From NCBI RefSeq assembly GCF_040954645.1, contig NC_092806.1, forward strand, positions 30,467,644-30,531,643: a stretch of DNA of 64,000 nucleotides, in the 5' to 3' direction. Numbering within the stretch: position 1 is the first letter of the stretch; each line of letters starts with the position of its first letter. The position numbers and the translations under genes are program-made. The stretch comes from Diabrotica undecimpunctata. Its lineage: Eukaryota; Arthropoda; Insecta; Coleoptera; Chrysomelidae. The notes under the pieces were generated by a model that saw nothing but the letters and a program-made list of their open reading frames with translations, was not told the DNA's origin and did no database searches. Shown piece by piece: positions 9,446 through 20,649 of the stretch.

Positions 9446-11036
9446 CACTCGCGATTATAAGATCCGGGTCACCTTGAAAATTTCAAGTTTCTGGAATATT
9501 TTTGCTTCTGGTGCAGTAATAACCTTTTTTTTAGGCTAACGTATTTTTTATTTGTCATCAATGTTTGTTTTGAAAGAAAAAAAACGGTTTTTTATTGCTT
9601 TTATTGAAAAAGCAGAAAACTAACCAAATTGTTGATAAAACAGGCATACGAAAAAAATGGAAAATACAGAACGTGGTAAAATGTGTGTATTGCCTCCACT
9701 TGCTCTAATGACCTCTTGCAGACGACGGGGCATACTCTCAATTTTTCTCTGGATTACATGTTGTGGTATGTTATTCCACTCTTTCACTAACAGATCCTTA
9801 AGCTCCTGTCCGTTGTTAGGAGGAGATGTTAGGGGTTGAATACGTTTTTTCAAATCGTCCCAGATATGTTCGATGGGATTCAGGTCCGGAGACCTAGCTG
9901 GCCAGGGTAACCTCGTAATTCCAACCTCGTATTGCATACTGATCGTGGCAACGTGCGTTCGCGCGTTGTTCTGCATAAAAACGACGTTTTTTTTCAAGCC
10001 TTGCCATGGTATGCATAACATGTTCTTCCAGAATCTCCGTTATGTCCCTTCGTGCAGTTAAGGACCCATTTTCGATGAAGGGTAATTCTGTGCGGAAGTC
10101 GAAAGATACACCTCACCAAGCCATAACCGAGCCTCCACCAAATGGCATTCTTGGAGCAATGCAAGCTTGTGAAAATCATTCACCGGTTCTCCTCCAAACT
10201 CTTACATGTCCATCGGATCCAGTTAGGCAGAAACGGGATTCATCTGAGAATAACTCTTTGCTTCAATCGTTAATTCCCCAATGTGCGTATTGTCGAGCAA
10301 AAGCTAATCGTGCAACTCGATGCGCCAGGCGAAGTGGCAGCCCTGTAGCCATTACCCGATAAGATACTCCAAAAGAACGAAATCTTCTCCTGACTGTTGC
10401 AACGCTAACATTGCGATTTCGTACTTCCTGTAGACGATTACGATGCATAATCGCAGTTGAGGTCCGGTTTCGTAAAGCCTGAAACACAAGAAAACGGGCA
10501 TCTCGTACCGTGGTCATTCTTCTTCGTCCAGAGCCAGGTCGTCTGGATAGCAAACCCTTCTCCTGAAAGCGTTGAAGCACTCGTTGAACCGTAGAAAGGC
10601 TTACGCCAACAGTTCTTGCGACTTGCCGTTGAGTGTGACCGTCGTTCACAAGCGCAACAATTTGTGCCGTTTTAACAACAGTCAAGGGTATTTTTGGCAA
10701 AAAATAAACAATAATAAATGCTAATAATGGCACTAATAAACACTAATGGTGACAATAATAAACGTTTGTTCGTTGCGTTTGAACAGAAAGTCGAAGCACA
10801 AATGAGACATTTAAAACAAGCGGCAGTTACAGGTACCGTTCATTTTGGGAAGTGTGCGCTTTCCCGCGAAATCGGCACTATTGAAATTCTTTGTTGCAAA
10901 GGAAACCACTAAGCCGACAACAATTCCCAGAAACATGCATTAGTTTGTATTTGTGTTATTAATATTTACGATAAAGCTCGTTAAAAATGAAATTTCGGTG
11001 ATTTTCAAGGTGACCCGGATTTTATGATCGCGAGTG
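9446..11036 (-). mobile_element. Tc1-like DNA transposon, complete but dead
   Basis: 1591 bp between TA dinucleotides (9444-9445, 11037-11038). Terminal inverted repeats of about 35 bp start CACTCGCGAT and include CCGGGTCACCTTGAAAAT, with a few mismatches. It carries one decayed transposase on the minus strand. Confidence 0.9.
9620..10733 (-). pseudogene. Tc1-like transposase, frameshifted
   Basis: Minus-strand transposase in pieces. 10733-10263 encodes paired-like helix-turn-helix domains (QIVALVNDGHTQRQVARTVGVSLSTVQRVL, then VSVATVRRRFRSFGVSYRV). Next comes FSDESRF with the first catalytic Asp, two stop codons near 10140-10180, then GGGSVMAW. The frame changes and 10021-9620 gives FMQNNARTH and SPDLNPIEHIWDDL. 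The second catalytic Asp, normally in a QDN motif, is Asn. Stops, frameshift and lost catalytic residue make it inactive. Confidence 0.9.
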
Positions 11037-11038
11037 TA

Positions 11039-12292
11039 TGTGATCTTTTCGATTCTGTCTTCGCAAACTCGTAGTCCCTGTATATACCCTAGCTAGCCGT
11101 CCAATTAAGCCATAGATACAAGCGAACTTCAAGTTTATTTATTTGAATAGATTTATTGAAACAGTTTGACATTAATTAATGACAAAAGTTCACGATTTGT
11201 TCAACTGCTTTATTGGAACGAGCCCAAACATTAAAATGAAGTCTAAATTTCCGAGAAAACTATTTCTCAGAATCTAAATGAACCATAACATTATTTCTAA
11301 ATCTAATTAATTAATGAATTTAATGAAGAATAAACATTTTTTTATATATAAAGTTATTTTTAATTGAATTAAAAGTTTCTTGTTAGGCAGAACTTCTATT
11401 TTGAAACAAAAGATTCGTAGATAATATCACTCGTGTCTACTTTGCTTCCAGTCTAGCCTCTATATATCTCCATGAATCATCCAAGGTTACGTGAAACATC
11501 TTTTCCGCGTGTCGATACCCAACATCAACTTGGGCTGGTTATTAAATGCCGTCCTGGTATTTTCCATTAGACTGACACGATTCTTAAGAAAACGTTCAGT
11601 TGTGCGATTGCCGCTATAAAAATGAATTATGGAAATTGCCGTTTAGTCTGCAAACAGAAAAAGTAAATATTTAAGAAGTCGATACCGACTTCCAAACCAA
11701 TTTGTCAAAAAGAATTATGATTCATAATTTTGCAAATTGTTTTCTTACGCAAACTTCGACTAGCGTCAATAATGTTGCCAAACAACACTCCCCGTTATAA
11801 GTCACTTTTTTACTCGATGAAGTAATTCAGGACAACGTTTTTATCACTTTACATACAATATTTATTGCGCATTTTCCAGCTCCGGAATCAGACTTTAATT
11901 ACAAAAATTTAAAGCAGATATTTTCTTTTTCAAATTTAGCACATTATTTAATGGATATATTGGTTTATACGTAAAGGTTTTGTGTTGTCGCTTTTGACCA
12001 TTAGTTTGACCTTTTCTCTCTGTACTTTATATCTTGAGTACTTCTCCGTATTTTTGGTTTTCGCAAGACATTTCTTCCACAGGTGTATCTTCTACTTAAT
12101 TTTTGCTCTTGTTTGGGTATTCTACCAAGGTGTTTGAACAAAAAAAGTTTGTATGAATTTACAGAGGCTCAAAACTTTTATAACCAAATGCTACCAGAAT
12201 CTCGTCATCAGTCTGAAAAGATTAGCGATTTAAGCGACGATTATAAGACGATAACAGGAGTGATGTAAGAGATGAAGACTAAATATTTTGTA
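11039..12292. other. Intergenic or intronic DNA, nothing recognised
   Basis: No frame with recognisable motifs on either strand. The 61-codon frame at 12083-12268 has no family features. Confidence 0.4.
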
Positions 12293-12307
12293 TAGGGGAG
12301 AGTCCCA

Positions 12308-12699
12308 CAGTACCGGCCGGCATACAGTACCGGCCAGTTGAAAGTTCTACAAACCTATAATAGATGGTACGGCGATGATTATCGGTATTAGTGCTAGACA
12401 CTCCTATAAGTACAAGCCCAGCGCGGTGTCAACTTGTCGCGACAGGATTCTTGTCAGTGCAAAGATTTGTGTTGGGCATCATAGACGTACACTGCATATT
12501 TAAAATTCTGTTGGTGATTTTCAACATTTAAAGATCCAGTTTAAAACAAATAACTCCTGGTATGTATAGTGTACTTATATAACTATAAAAAAGTATACTT
12601 TAAATCAATATTTGTGCGTTTGTTTTTACCTGTAAACAAACTTATTTTTTTTTTCGTTTCCTCCAGTACCGGCCACTGCATTGTCCTGCAGTACCGGCC
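12308..12699 (+). repeat. Subterminal CAGTACCGGCC repeats (5' side)
   Basis: Direct copies at 12308, 12325, 12664 and 12689. The 3' side of the transposon has an inverted copy at 14739-14749 and a degenerate one at 14934-14943. The arrangement suggests transposase binding sites, which is an inference. Confidence 0.75.
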
Positions 12700-12750
12700 A
12701 ATAATAAAGTTCGTTTTTAAAAGATTTCTTTTACTTACAGGTACGCAAAA

Positions 12751-14721
12751 ATGCCAAGTGATAAAAATAATGTTCATGTGAGGCAAAAAAAGGGCAGCTG
12801 GGATCCTGCGAACATGCGAAAAGCCGTGGAAAAGGTACTGAATAATGAGATGAGTGCACGCCAAGCTGCCGAACGCTATCAGATACCACGAACTACATTG
12901 AATGACAGAGTAAGTGCTATTAAAAATAATAAAGAGATATCCATTGAGCCAGTTATGGGTCGTTTTCACAATACTTTTTCACCTGAACATGAAGAAACAT
13001 TGGCGACACATGTTAAAGACTTGGCCAATAGACTAATGCCTTTAAACAGGCAAGAATTTTTACGTCTTGCTTTTCAACTGGCAGAGAAGTTGAAGTTACC
13101 TCACCAGTTTAATAAAGAAAAAGAAATGGCAGGGAAAAACTATTATTATTCTTTTATGAAAAGACATAGTGATTTATCATTGCGGAGTGCTGAATCAACG
13201 AGCTTAATGAGAGCAGTAGGATTTAACAGACCTCAGGTTGAGCGTTTCTTTGATGGTTTAGAGACTTTGATACAGAGGTTTAAATTCACTCCTTATAAAA
13301 TATGGAATTGCGACGAGACTGGTGTCAGCATTGTCCAAAAACATGCCAAAGTTTTAGCTACTAAAAACCAAAAACAAGTAGGAAAACTGACTTCAGCAGA
13401 ACGTGGAAAGAACGTGACGGTGCTTTTTGCAATGAGCGCTGGAGGTCAATTTGTTCCACCATATTTTATATTTCCACGAGTCCGAATGAATGAAAGACTA
13501 ATGGTTAACGCCCCAAATGAGAGCGTAGGCGAAGCTCAGCCAAACGGCTGGATGAATGCCGAATTATTTTTAAAATGGATGCATCATTTTGTGCAGTATT
13601 CTAATCCTACAGCCGAGAATCCAGTTCTCCTGATTTTAGATGGACATGCGAGTCATAAGGACTTAGATGTTATTGAATTTGCCCGGAAAAATAACATCCA
13701 TATGCTTAGCACCCCACCACATACGACCCATAAGCTACAGCCACTAGATCGTACGTTCATGAAGCCATTTAAATCTGCTTATAATAATGCATGTGACTTG
13801 TGGATGAGATTAAATCCCGGCATTAGAATCAGTGAATACGAGATTGCTGGCTTAGTTGCTTCAGCTTTTAATCGAGTTTCTCGAATGGAAATCGCAGTTA
13901 GTGGCTTTCGTTGCACAGGCATACACCCCTTTGATAAAAATGTCTTTAATGATTTGGACTTTATTTGTTCTAACATAACCAACATTACAGAACAACAATC
14001 AACGTCAGAATCATTGCCTTCATCTTCCCAACTGCTAGAAGCAACACCTTCAACATCAGAACCGTTGCCTTCATCTTCCCAACTGCTAGAACCAACATCT
14101 ACTACTCCTGCTCCTGATCTCGTAGCCCATATTACAAATTCTGTGCATTCCGACAACCAAACTACTCTTGCTAATGGAGAATCACAAATTGCTTTTTTTC
14201 GGCAATTAGAATCTCAAGAAGAAGCTACAATTGACCTATCCACAGACAATTTTAAAGCTGCACTTACAGAACTCTCACCGGTTCCTGATGCTTCTAAAAG
14301 AAGAGCAACTGCCCGGAGTCGTAAAGCTGAAAAAAGCGAAATTATAACTGGTTCTCCATACAAAAAAATGCTGGAAGAGAAAAAAGCAGGCAAAACAAGC
14401 GTCGAATCACTTAAACGAGGGAAGAATTTACTTGTGGAAAATGACGTTAACAAAAAAAATAAGGTCTCAGGAAAATATGTTCAAAAAGGTAAAAGCTTGT
14501 TGTCAGGAAGATATGTTAGTAAGAAAAGTAGGAAAAATAAAGATGAAAACCTACCTCCTCCTAGCAGACCGGTTGAAGAAGAGACAGTTTGTCCTTTGTG
14601 CACTGAATCTCATGAAGAGGATTGGATACAGTGTGGAAACTGTAATATTTGGGTTCATGAGGCTTGTGCGAACATATCAGAGCTATCCAAACAATATATT
14701 TGTGATTTCTGTATTGTTTAA
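12751..14721 (+). CDS. Tigger-like transposase: psq HTH, DDE, PHD finger
   Basis: 656-residue uninterrupted frame, a DNA transposase of the pogo/Tigger/jerky group. Residues about 10-50 form a pipsqueak-type helix-turn-helix (ARQAAERYQIPRTTLNDRV). The catalytic core has D188 in NCDETG, D297 in LILDGHASH and D333 in QPLDRTF, with 35 residues between the last two. Residues 420-460 contain a repeated Ser/Thr-rich segment (LPSSSQLLE twice). Residues about 540-605 are very basic, a likely nuclear localisation region. Residues 613-656 form a C4HC3 PHD finger (CPLC, CGNC, VHEAC, CDFC). Start chosen as the first Met, just after the inner CAGTACCGGCC pair. No stop or frameshift, so it may be active or recently active. 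Confidence 0.92.
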   Translation: MPSDKNNVHVRQKKGSWDPANMRKAVEKVLNNEMSARQAAERYQIPRTTLNDRVSAIKNNKEISIEPVMGRFHNTFSPEHEETLATHVKDLANRLMPLNRQEFLRLAFQLAEKLKLPHQFNKEKEMAGKNYYYSFMKRHSDLSLRSAESTSLMRAVGFNRPQVERFFDGLETLIQRFKFTPYKIWNCDETGVSIVQKHAKVLATKNQKQVGKLTSAERGKNVTVLFAMSAGGQFVPPYFIFPRVRMNERLMVNAPNESVGEAQPNGWMNAELFLKWMHHFVQYSNPTAENPVLLILDGHASHKDLDVIEFARKNNIHMLSTPPHTTHKLQPLDRTFMKPFKSAYNNACDLWMRLNPGIRISEYEIAGLVASAFNRVSRMEIAVSGFRCTGIHPFDKNVFNDLDFICSNITNITEQQSTSESLPSSSQLLEATPSTSEPLPSSSQLLEPTSTTPAPDLVAHITNSVHSDNQTTLANGESQIAFFRQLESQEEATIDLSTDNFKAALTELSPVPDASKRRATARSRKAEKSEIITGSPYKKMLEEKKAGKTSVESLKRGKNLLVENDVNKKNKVSGKYVQKGKSLLSGRYVSKKSRKNKDENLPPPSRPVEEETVCPLCTESHEEDWIQCGNCNIWVHEACANISELSKQYICDFCIV

Positions 14722-15139
14722 TTGGTAATATATTTACTGGCCGGTACTGGAGGCCAATTTTATAAAGTTTGATTTTTCCTTATCTTTAATTTTCATTAAT
14801 AAAGTGATTATTTTGAAACATTATGATTGTTTATTACTTTCATTGACAGCATAATAGTCCTTTCATACATGACAGGAAGTATTAAACATGTACCTTTTAG
14901 CATTTTGATTTTTTTGTTGATAAACCTTAAGGTGACGGTACTGTAGGACTCTCCCCTACAGTTCAAATAAAACTTTTTTTCATTTTAGTTTGATATTATA
15001 AATATATTTTTTCCTTGGTTAGTTAATAAAAATTTCCTGCAAAAAAAACCATGTTTAATGAAAAAAGGATCTTCGTAAAAAAACCAAAAGAAAAAATAAT
15101 GTTATTTATATTGTAAAATATGTGTAATTATCAAAATAA

Positions 15140-16173
15140 TCTAATATACTAAAACGCTAAGCCCTTTTCTTGTCCACCACTTTACTCAAAAACCATATTA
15201 GATAATTAAAATATTTTTTCGGAATATTATTAGTATTACGTATGAGATTGTCAAGATATACTTTTGGTACAAAAATTCACTTCTTGTTTTGAGATGACCG
15301 GAAGTTAAAATTTACTTTAAGTTTTAGACCCCACAATGTATATATGGATCGAAAGGTCTCGTCGAGACGAATCTAAATATGTACTTCCGGTTGCGAGCCG
15401 ACACCGGAAGTGACCCGAAACGCGCATAAAACGTCAAGATAGAGCAAATCTGACACCGGATTCGTGATCAGCATGCAAAATTAACTGCTAAATGATATCC
15501 ATGTCGACATTTGATGAACTAAAAATTGCATTCCGGTTTTGAGGTCGACTTCCGGTTTCGTTTTTATTAGTCAAATCAATAGAGAATCTTATATACTAAA
15601 ACGCTAAGCCCTTTTCTTGTCCACCACTTTACTCAAAAACCATATTAGATAATTAAAATATTTTTTCGGAATATTATTAGTATTACGTATGATATTGTCA
15701 AGATATACTTTTGGTACAAAAATTCACTTCCGGTTTAGAGATGACCGGAAGTTAAAATTTACTTTAAGTTTTAGACCCCACAATGTATATATGGATCGAA
15801 AGGTCTCGTCGAGACGAATCTAAATATGTACTTCCGGTTGCGATCCGACACCGGAAGTGACCCGAAACGCGCATAAAACGTCAAGATAGAGCAAATCTGA
15901 CACCGGATTCGTGATCAGCATGCAAAATTAACTGCTAAATGATATGCATGTCGACATTTGATGAAATAGAAATTGCAGTCCGGTTTTGAGGTCGACTTCC
16001 GGTTTCGTTTTTATTAGTCAAATCAATAGAGAATTCAACGTAGAGTTCAAAAATGTAAGTTCACGAAATTATCATTTATAGGTTTTGAGTTATTGATAAA
16101 AATATTTTTACTTAATTTTTCTCGCAAAATAAAAATTTCATTTAAAAAACTGGATGCCGAGTTGGTCCGCTAG
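15140..16173 (+). mobile_element. Helitron-like non-autonomous element with duplicated 447-bp unit
   Basis: Starts TCTAATATACTAAAACGC after an A, repeats the same start at 15587 (TCTTATATACTAAAACGC), and ends CTAG (16170-16173) before T, the Helitron pattern of insertion between A and T. Two tandem units (15140-15586, 15587-16033) differ at only a few positions. Each is rich in ACCGGAAGT/ACTTCCGGT motifs. No protein is encoded. The 3' hairpin expected of Helitrons is weak, so the class is tentative; the tandem duplication is certain. Confidence 0.6.
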
Positions 16174-17009
16174 TTAATCACTAATTAGAGAAATTCCGCG
16201 AACTTAATATTGTTCAATCAAATAACTTTTTTTTAATTTCCTTTAATTAATTAACGATAAATGGGGTCTTTGCAAAGAACACCTCAATTATAATAACATG
16301 TATTGCTCGCAGTCCAAAGTTGTGTGTTATCTCGCTATAGCACACCGTAAAATAATAAAAAAGAAGCGAAAATGAACTAAAGTTTAAGTTAAAAATTAGA
16401 TAAAAAGAAAAGGCAAGAATTGCCTCACACTTATTGAATTCCAAAATTCATACTAGAACCACTTGATTGCAGAAATTATGTGAGAATTTCTAAAGAATCG
16501 TACAATGAATTGCCTGCAGTGACACCTATAATACAGAAACAAAATATTATAATGCAAGAAGTAAAAAAATCAAAAAAATCTGCCGACTTGGCTCGCTGGC
16601 GGTTCTATATGACGAGCCAAGTAAAAAATATGACAAACATGACTAGCCACGCTCGTCGGTTTATAAAACCGCGGTCTTGCAATGAGACAATGTATTACAA
16701 TGGCGAGCTCTACCAACGATAATCGCCTATCTATTTGGGCCTTGAGAAAGAAGTATATTATTTAGGCTAGGCCCTCCACTTGCGATTTGTCGCGCGATTG
16801 TTTAGACGCAAATATTGAACATATTGTTTCAAATACAAGTCAATCCATTTACGAATAAATAAATAATCAGCGATTAAGAAATCGCAACCTGTCGTATTTT
16901 TACCGCGACGCCATAGTCGCCTAGCAAATTGAATCATACGGACAAGCATAGATATCCATACACCTATTAGACTAATCGTCAGAAATTTGACCCCTAAAAA
17001 TCTTACGAA
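16174..17009. other. Spacer, nothing recognised
   Basis: Small frames (for example 16480-16722, +) have no family features. A short hairpin with arms TTGGCTCG/CGAGCCAA lies near 16588-16620. Confidence 0.4.
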
Positions 17010-18425
17010 CAAACTGAATTTTGAATTTTGCCAATAAAATTAATTTTGGGACCCCAAAAAAGATGCAAAAAAGTTTACCACTGTAACCCTCTGGCTTCCC
17101 CCTAAAACCTCTCTCGTAGGGGGGTAAAAGCGCAAAAAAAATCGATTTATCAAGAATCTTTACGCTGTAGAAAAAAATGTTTCAAATAAAAACTGTAGCT
17201 GAGCTAATTTTTAATAAAAATGTTTATTAGCACTTTTTGTGTAAAATAAACCGTTCTCTCAGAAACAACGCTTGAAGCGACCTGCGATTTTAAATGTCAG
17301 TTCCGCGCGCGAAATCAATGTTAAATAACATTTGTATCAGCTCGACGGTAAAAAATTGATATCTTTTGATCAGAGTACCCTATCGACAAAAATCAAACTG
17401 CGTTTTAAAGGTAAAAAGTGCAGCTTTCGTATGCGTGTTTGCGTATTATGCCGCAAATGAAGTCGAGTTTCTATAAAGCTCTTAAATAAACTTTTCACGA
17501 ATTTTGCAATTTTTTACGATTTTCGTGAGATCAATAAAATTTATTATTTTCATTGACCAGTTGTAGTAAAATTTCCATTTTTAGAACTCAATCTTTAAAA
17601 CCTATAACATGAAAATACGATTTTGATTATTAGCAACAAATATTAGGCATTTGAAATATGAGTAAAAATGTAGAATTTAAACTTTTACATTACAAACGAT
17701 CGTACGCCACGAGAATTGCCTCCAAGAAGACGATTTTGGGTTTAGTTTATAGCAGATGTACTTTTGAAAAACATACTAAGCTAATTAAAAATAGCAGTAT
17801 TAAATGTTTTAGATGGTTTGTAATATAAAAGTTTAAATTCAGCGTTTTTTAGCACATTTAAAATGCCTCAAATTTGTTGCCAAAAATCAAAACTAAAATT
17901 TCATGCTATAGATTTTAGAGAATAAGTTCTAGTTATGAAAACTCCATAGTGGCCGGTCAATGAAAGGGGTACATTGTATTGATCTCATGAGAATTATAAA
18001 AAATGGCAAAAATCGCGCCACCTTTATTTATTTAACACCTTTATAAAAACTGAGTTTATTTGCAGCAAAATGCACAAATTGCATACAAAAGCTACACTTT
18101 TTACCTTTAAAATGCATCTTGGTTTTTGTCGATAGGATATTTAAATGAAAATATATTGAATTTTTACCGTCGAGCTGATACAAATTTTTTTAAGCTTTGA
18201 TTTCGCGCGCGTAACTGAAATTAAAATTTGCTGATCACTTCAATCGTTGTTTCTGAAACATTTTTTTATGGCGTACAGATTCTTGGTAAATAGATTTTTT
18301 TCCATTTTCTCCCTTCTACGGAGGGCGGTTTTAGGGAAAAGTCCGGGGATAAAAGTGGTAAACTTTTTTGCATCTTTTTTAGCGTCCTAAAATTGATATT
18401 TTTGGCAAGATTCAGCCTGTTATAT
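17010..18425. mobile_element. Giant fold-back (inverted-repeat) element
   Basis: About 1.4 kb that is one imperfect palindrome. The left arm (about 17010-17700) matches the reverse complement of the right arm (about 17815-18425) throughout. Landmarks are AAAAAGATGCAAAAAAGTTT, the Cys-poor GTAGGGGGG region, GAAACAACG, CGCGCGAAATC and GACGGTAAAAA. The centre is near 17750. A solo copy of the right arm lies at 60017-60520. No coding capacity. Superfamily not recognised. Confidence 0.8.
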
Positions 18426-18597
18426 GATTTTTGCTGGTGTGTCTTCATGAATATTTAATTTTCAATTTTTATAAAATGTCAGACAACAAGGAATATGCTG
18501 AAAATGTTTGGGGCATTTTGAGTACTATTAATTCTGGTTAACAATCCTTGATTTGTTAACGGATGAATCAAATAACAATTTTTCGTCGTTTATTTTT

Positions 18598-20645
18598 ATT
18601 TTTTATTTTATTTTACAATACATTTGAGCAGGGGTCGCAAAACCAATATGCCCGTGTGAATACAATGTTATATAGTGTGCAATTAAATAGTTACATTACA
18701 ATAGTTACATATTAATCACTAACTAACTAAATAAATATACAAAAACAAAGGTAATAGCAAGTATTTAGTACAAATTAAATGTTTAACTATGGAGCAAATG
18801 GTCCTCCAGTTTATTTTTGAAAATATTGACAGATGGAGCATCTATGATCTCAGCCCGAAGGCTATTCCATATCGAGAACACTCGATTACAAAGAAAAAAT
18901 TGTCTAGTTGTTGTTAACAAAGTTTCCTTTTTAATCTGAAGTTTGTGGCCACGAAGACGATTGTCATTGTCTAGTATAAACATATCCCCCACATTTCCAA
19001 AGTTGTATTTTACTATTTGAAACGTAATAATTAAATCGCCTCGAAGTTGATGTTGTTCAAATGTAGTGAGATTGGCCATATTCAGTCTTTCTGTATATGT
19101 AGGTCTTGAGCGACCAAAAGACATTCTATTGCACTGCCGCTGTACGTTTTCAAGAATATTACGATCGCGCACTAATACCGGACACCAAACAGTTCCGCAA
19201 TATTCCAGAACTGGAATGTACAGTTTATACAAATGAACTAAACTCATAAATGACACTTTCGCAAACGTTTTATTTAGTAGATATAATTTACTGTTAGCTT
19301 TTTTAGAAATATGCAAAATATGTTCCGACCCACTTAGATTGTTATTAATTATAACACCTAGATCATTATGTGTTTCACTGTTTTTAACACGCGCCCATTA
19401 ATAGACTAAGGAAGACACGGATTATTTTTACTTATGTGAAGAATTACACATTTTTCCACATTAAGAAGCAGCATCCAAGTAGAGCACCATTCTGATCTCT
19501 CAATCAAGGTCATCTTGTAGTAACTGGAAATTTACGAAGGGATCGGAAAATAGCTTCGGGTCATCTGCATAGAAAGCTTTGTTGCATTTAATGTGAAATT
19601 GTAGATCACTTGAGTATGCTATGAATAAAAGTGGGTCCAAAACTGATACTTGCGGTACCCCATTTAAAACCGTTCTCTCAACTGAGAAAGAGTCCCAAAC
19701 TCTAACACAAAACTTTCTATCTGTTAAATACGCGTCGATGCATTTCAGTAATTGACCACGGATACCAAGGTGTTCCAATTTATGTAATAGTCTTCGCTTT
19801 GGAACTCGATCAAAAGCTTTAGCAAAATCGATGTAAATAATGTCTACCGGGGCTTTTCTGCCTAATGCTCTTGACCATTCATTGACATACCAGAGAAGAT
19901 TTATCATTGTAGAACGTCCTGGTGAACACGCTGCTGTTCTGGTATAACCAGTTTATTTTGCAGAAAATCAGAAATTGTCTCGGCAATAATAAATTCCATT
20001 ATCTTAGATATTATAGGTGTTAAGCTGATAGGACGATAGTTATTAGGATTCAATTTGTTCCCTTTTTTAAAAATCGGTGTTACAGATGCGGTTTTCCATA
20101 TAGGAGGCAAAATATGTGTGGTAAATGATAAGGACATAATCTCATATAGTGGGTAAGCTAAAGCATCAGAACATTTCTTTCAAAAAAAAAGAAGATATTA
20201 AGTCGAGACCAGGAGACGAATTATTTTTTAGGCTGATGTTTAACTTTTTCAGGAGTAATGATTATATTTTCAAGAGAAGAAGAAACTCGTGACGAAGTAA
20301 TATTAGGCAACTGATGATTAGTGGGTTCGACAGAGAAAACCTTAGAGAAAGTACTGGCGAGGACTTCGGCATTCTCATAGTTATTTTGGGATATATCCCC
20401 ATTATCATTTTCCAGTAAAGGTATAGAAACTTTTGTTGTCAACGTAGATCTAATAAACTTGTACAATTTTATACATTTATTACTAATGGCTTTAGTTCTC
20501 GTCCGAAACAAAAGAACGATTACACAAGTAGTTTCGATGTCATTCATTGGAAAACTGGAAGACATCGATTTTTTTATCGCCACGACTAAAAATCGAAAGT
20601 GGAGTGCTAGCTTTACAGACCTTCTAGGTTTAATACAAACAATTT
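18598..20645 (-). pseudogene. Non-LTR retrotransposon (CR1/jockey-like) RT, 5'-truncated and broken
   Basis: Minus-strand LINE relic in several frames. 20583-20221 is the region before RT. 20137-19904 reads PPIWKTASVTPIFKKGN and NNYRPISLTPIISKIME (RT motifs 1-2). 19907-19500 reads IDFAKAFDRVPK, GVPQVSVLDPLLF (the usual G is V) and FYADD, the catalytic motif. 19316-18783 is the conserved C-terminal part (YIPVLEYCGTVWCP, FFLCNRVFSIWNSL, FKNKLEDHL). The 3' end near 18600 is A-rich on the minus strand, as expected of a LINE tail. Several frameshifts; no endonuclease seen, so 5'-truncated. Confidence 0.85.
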
Positions 20646-20649
20646 AGAT

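Larger units (their letters stand above)
12295..14956 (+). mobile_element. pogo/Tigger-type DNA transposon with intact transposase
   Basis: 2662 bp between TA dinucleotides (12293-12294, 14957-14958). Terminal inverted repeats begin GGGGAGAGTCC and continue YACAGTACCG. Six copies of a CAGTACCGGCC-like motif lie near the two ends. The single gene at 12751-14721 is uninterrupted. Confidence 0.92.

Noticed and set aside
15140..16034. Possible satellite or CRISPR-like array
   Set aside because: Only two long units without spacers; better explained as a duplicated part of a Helitron-like element.
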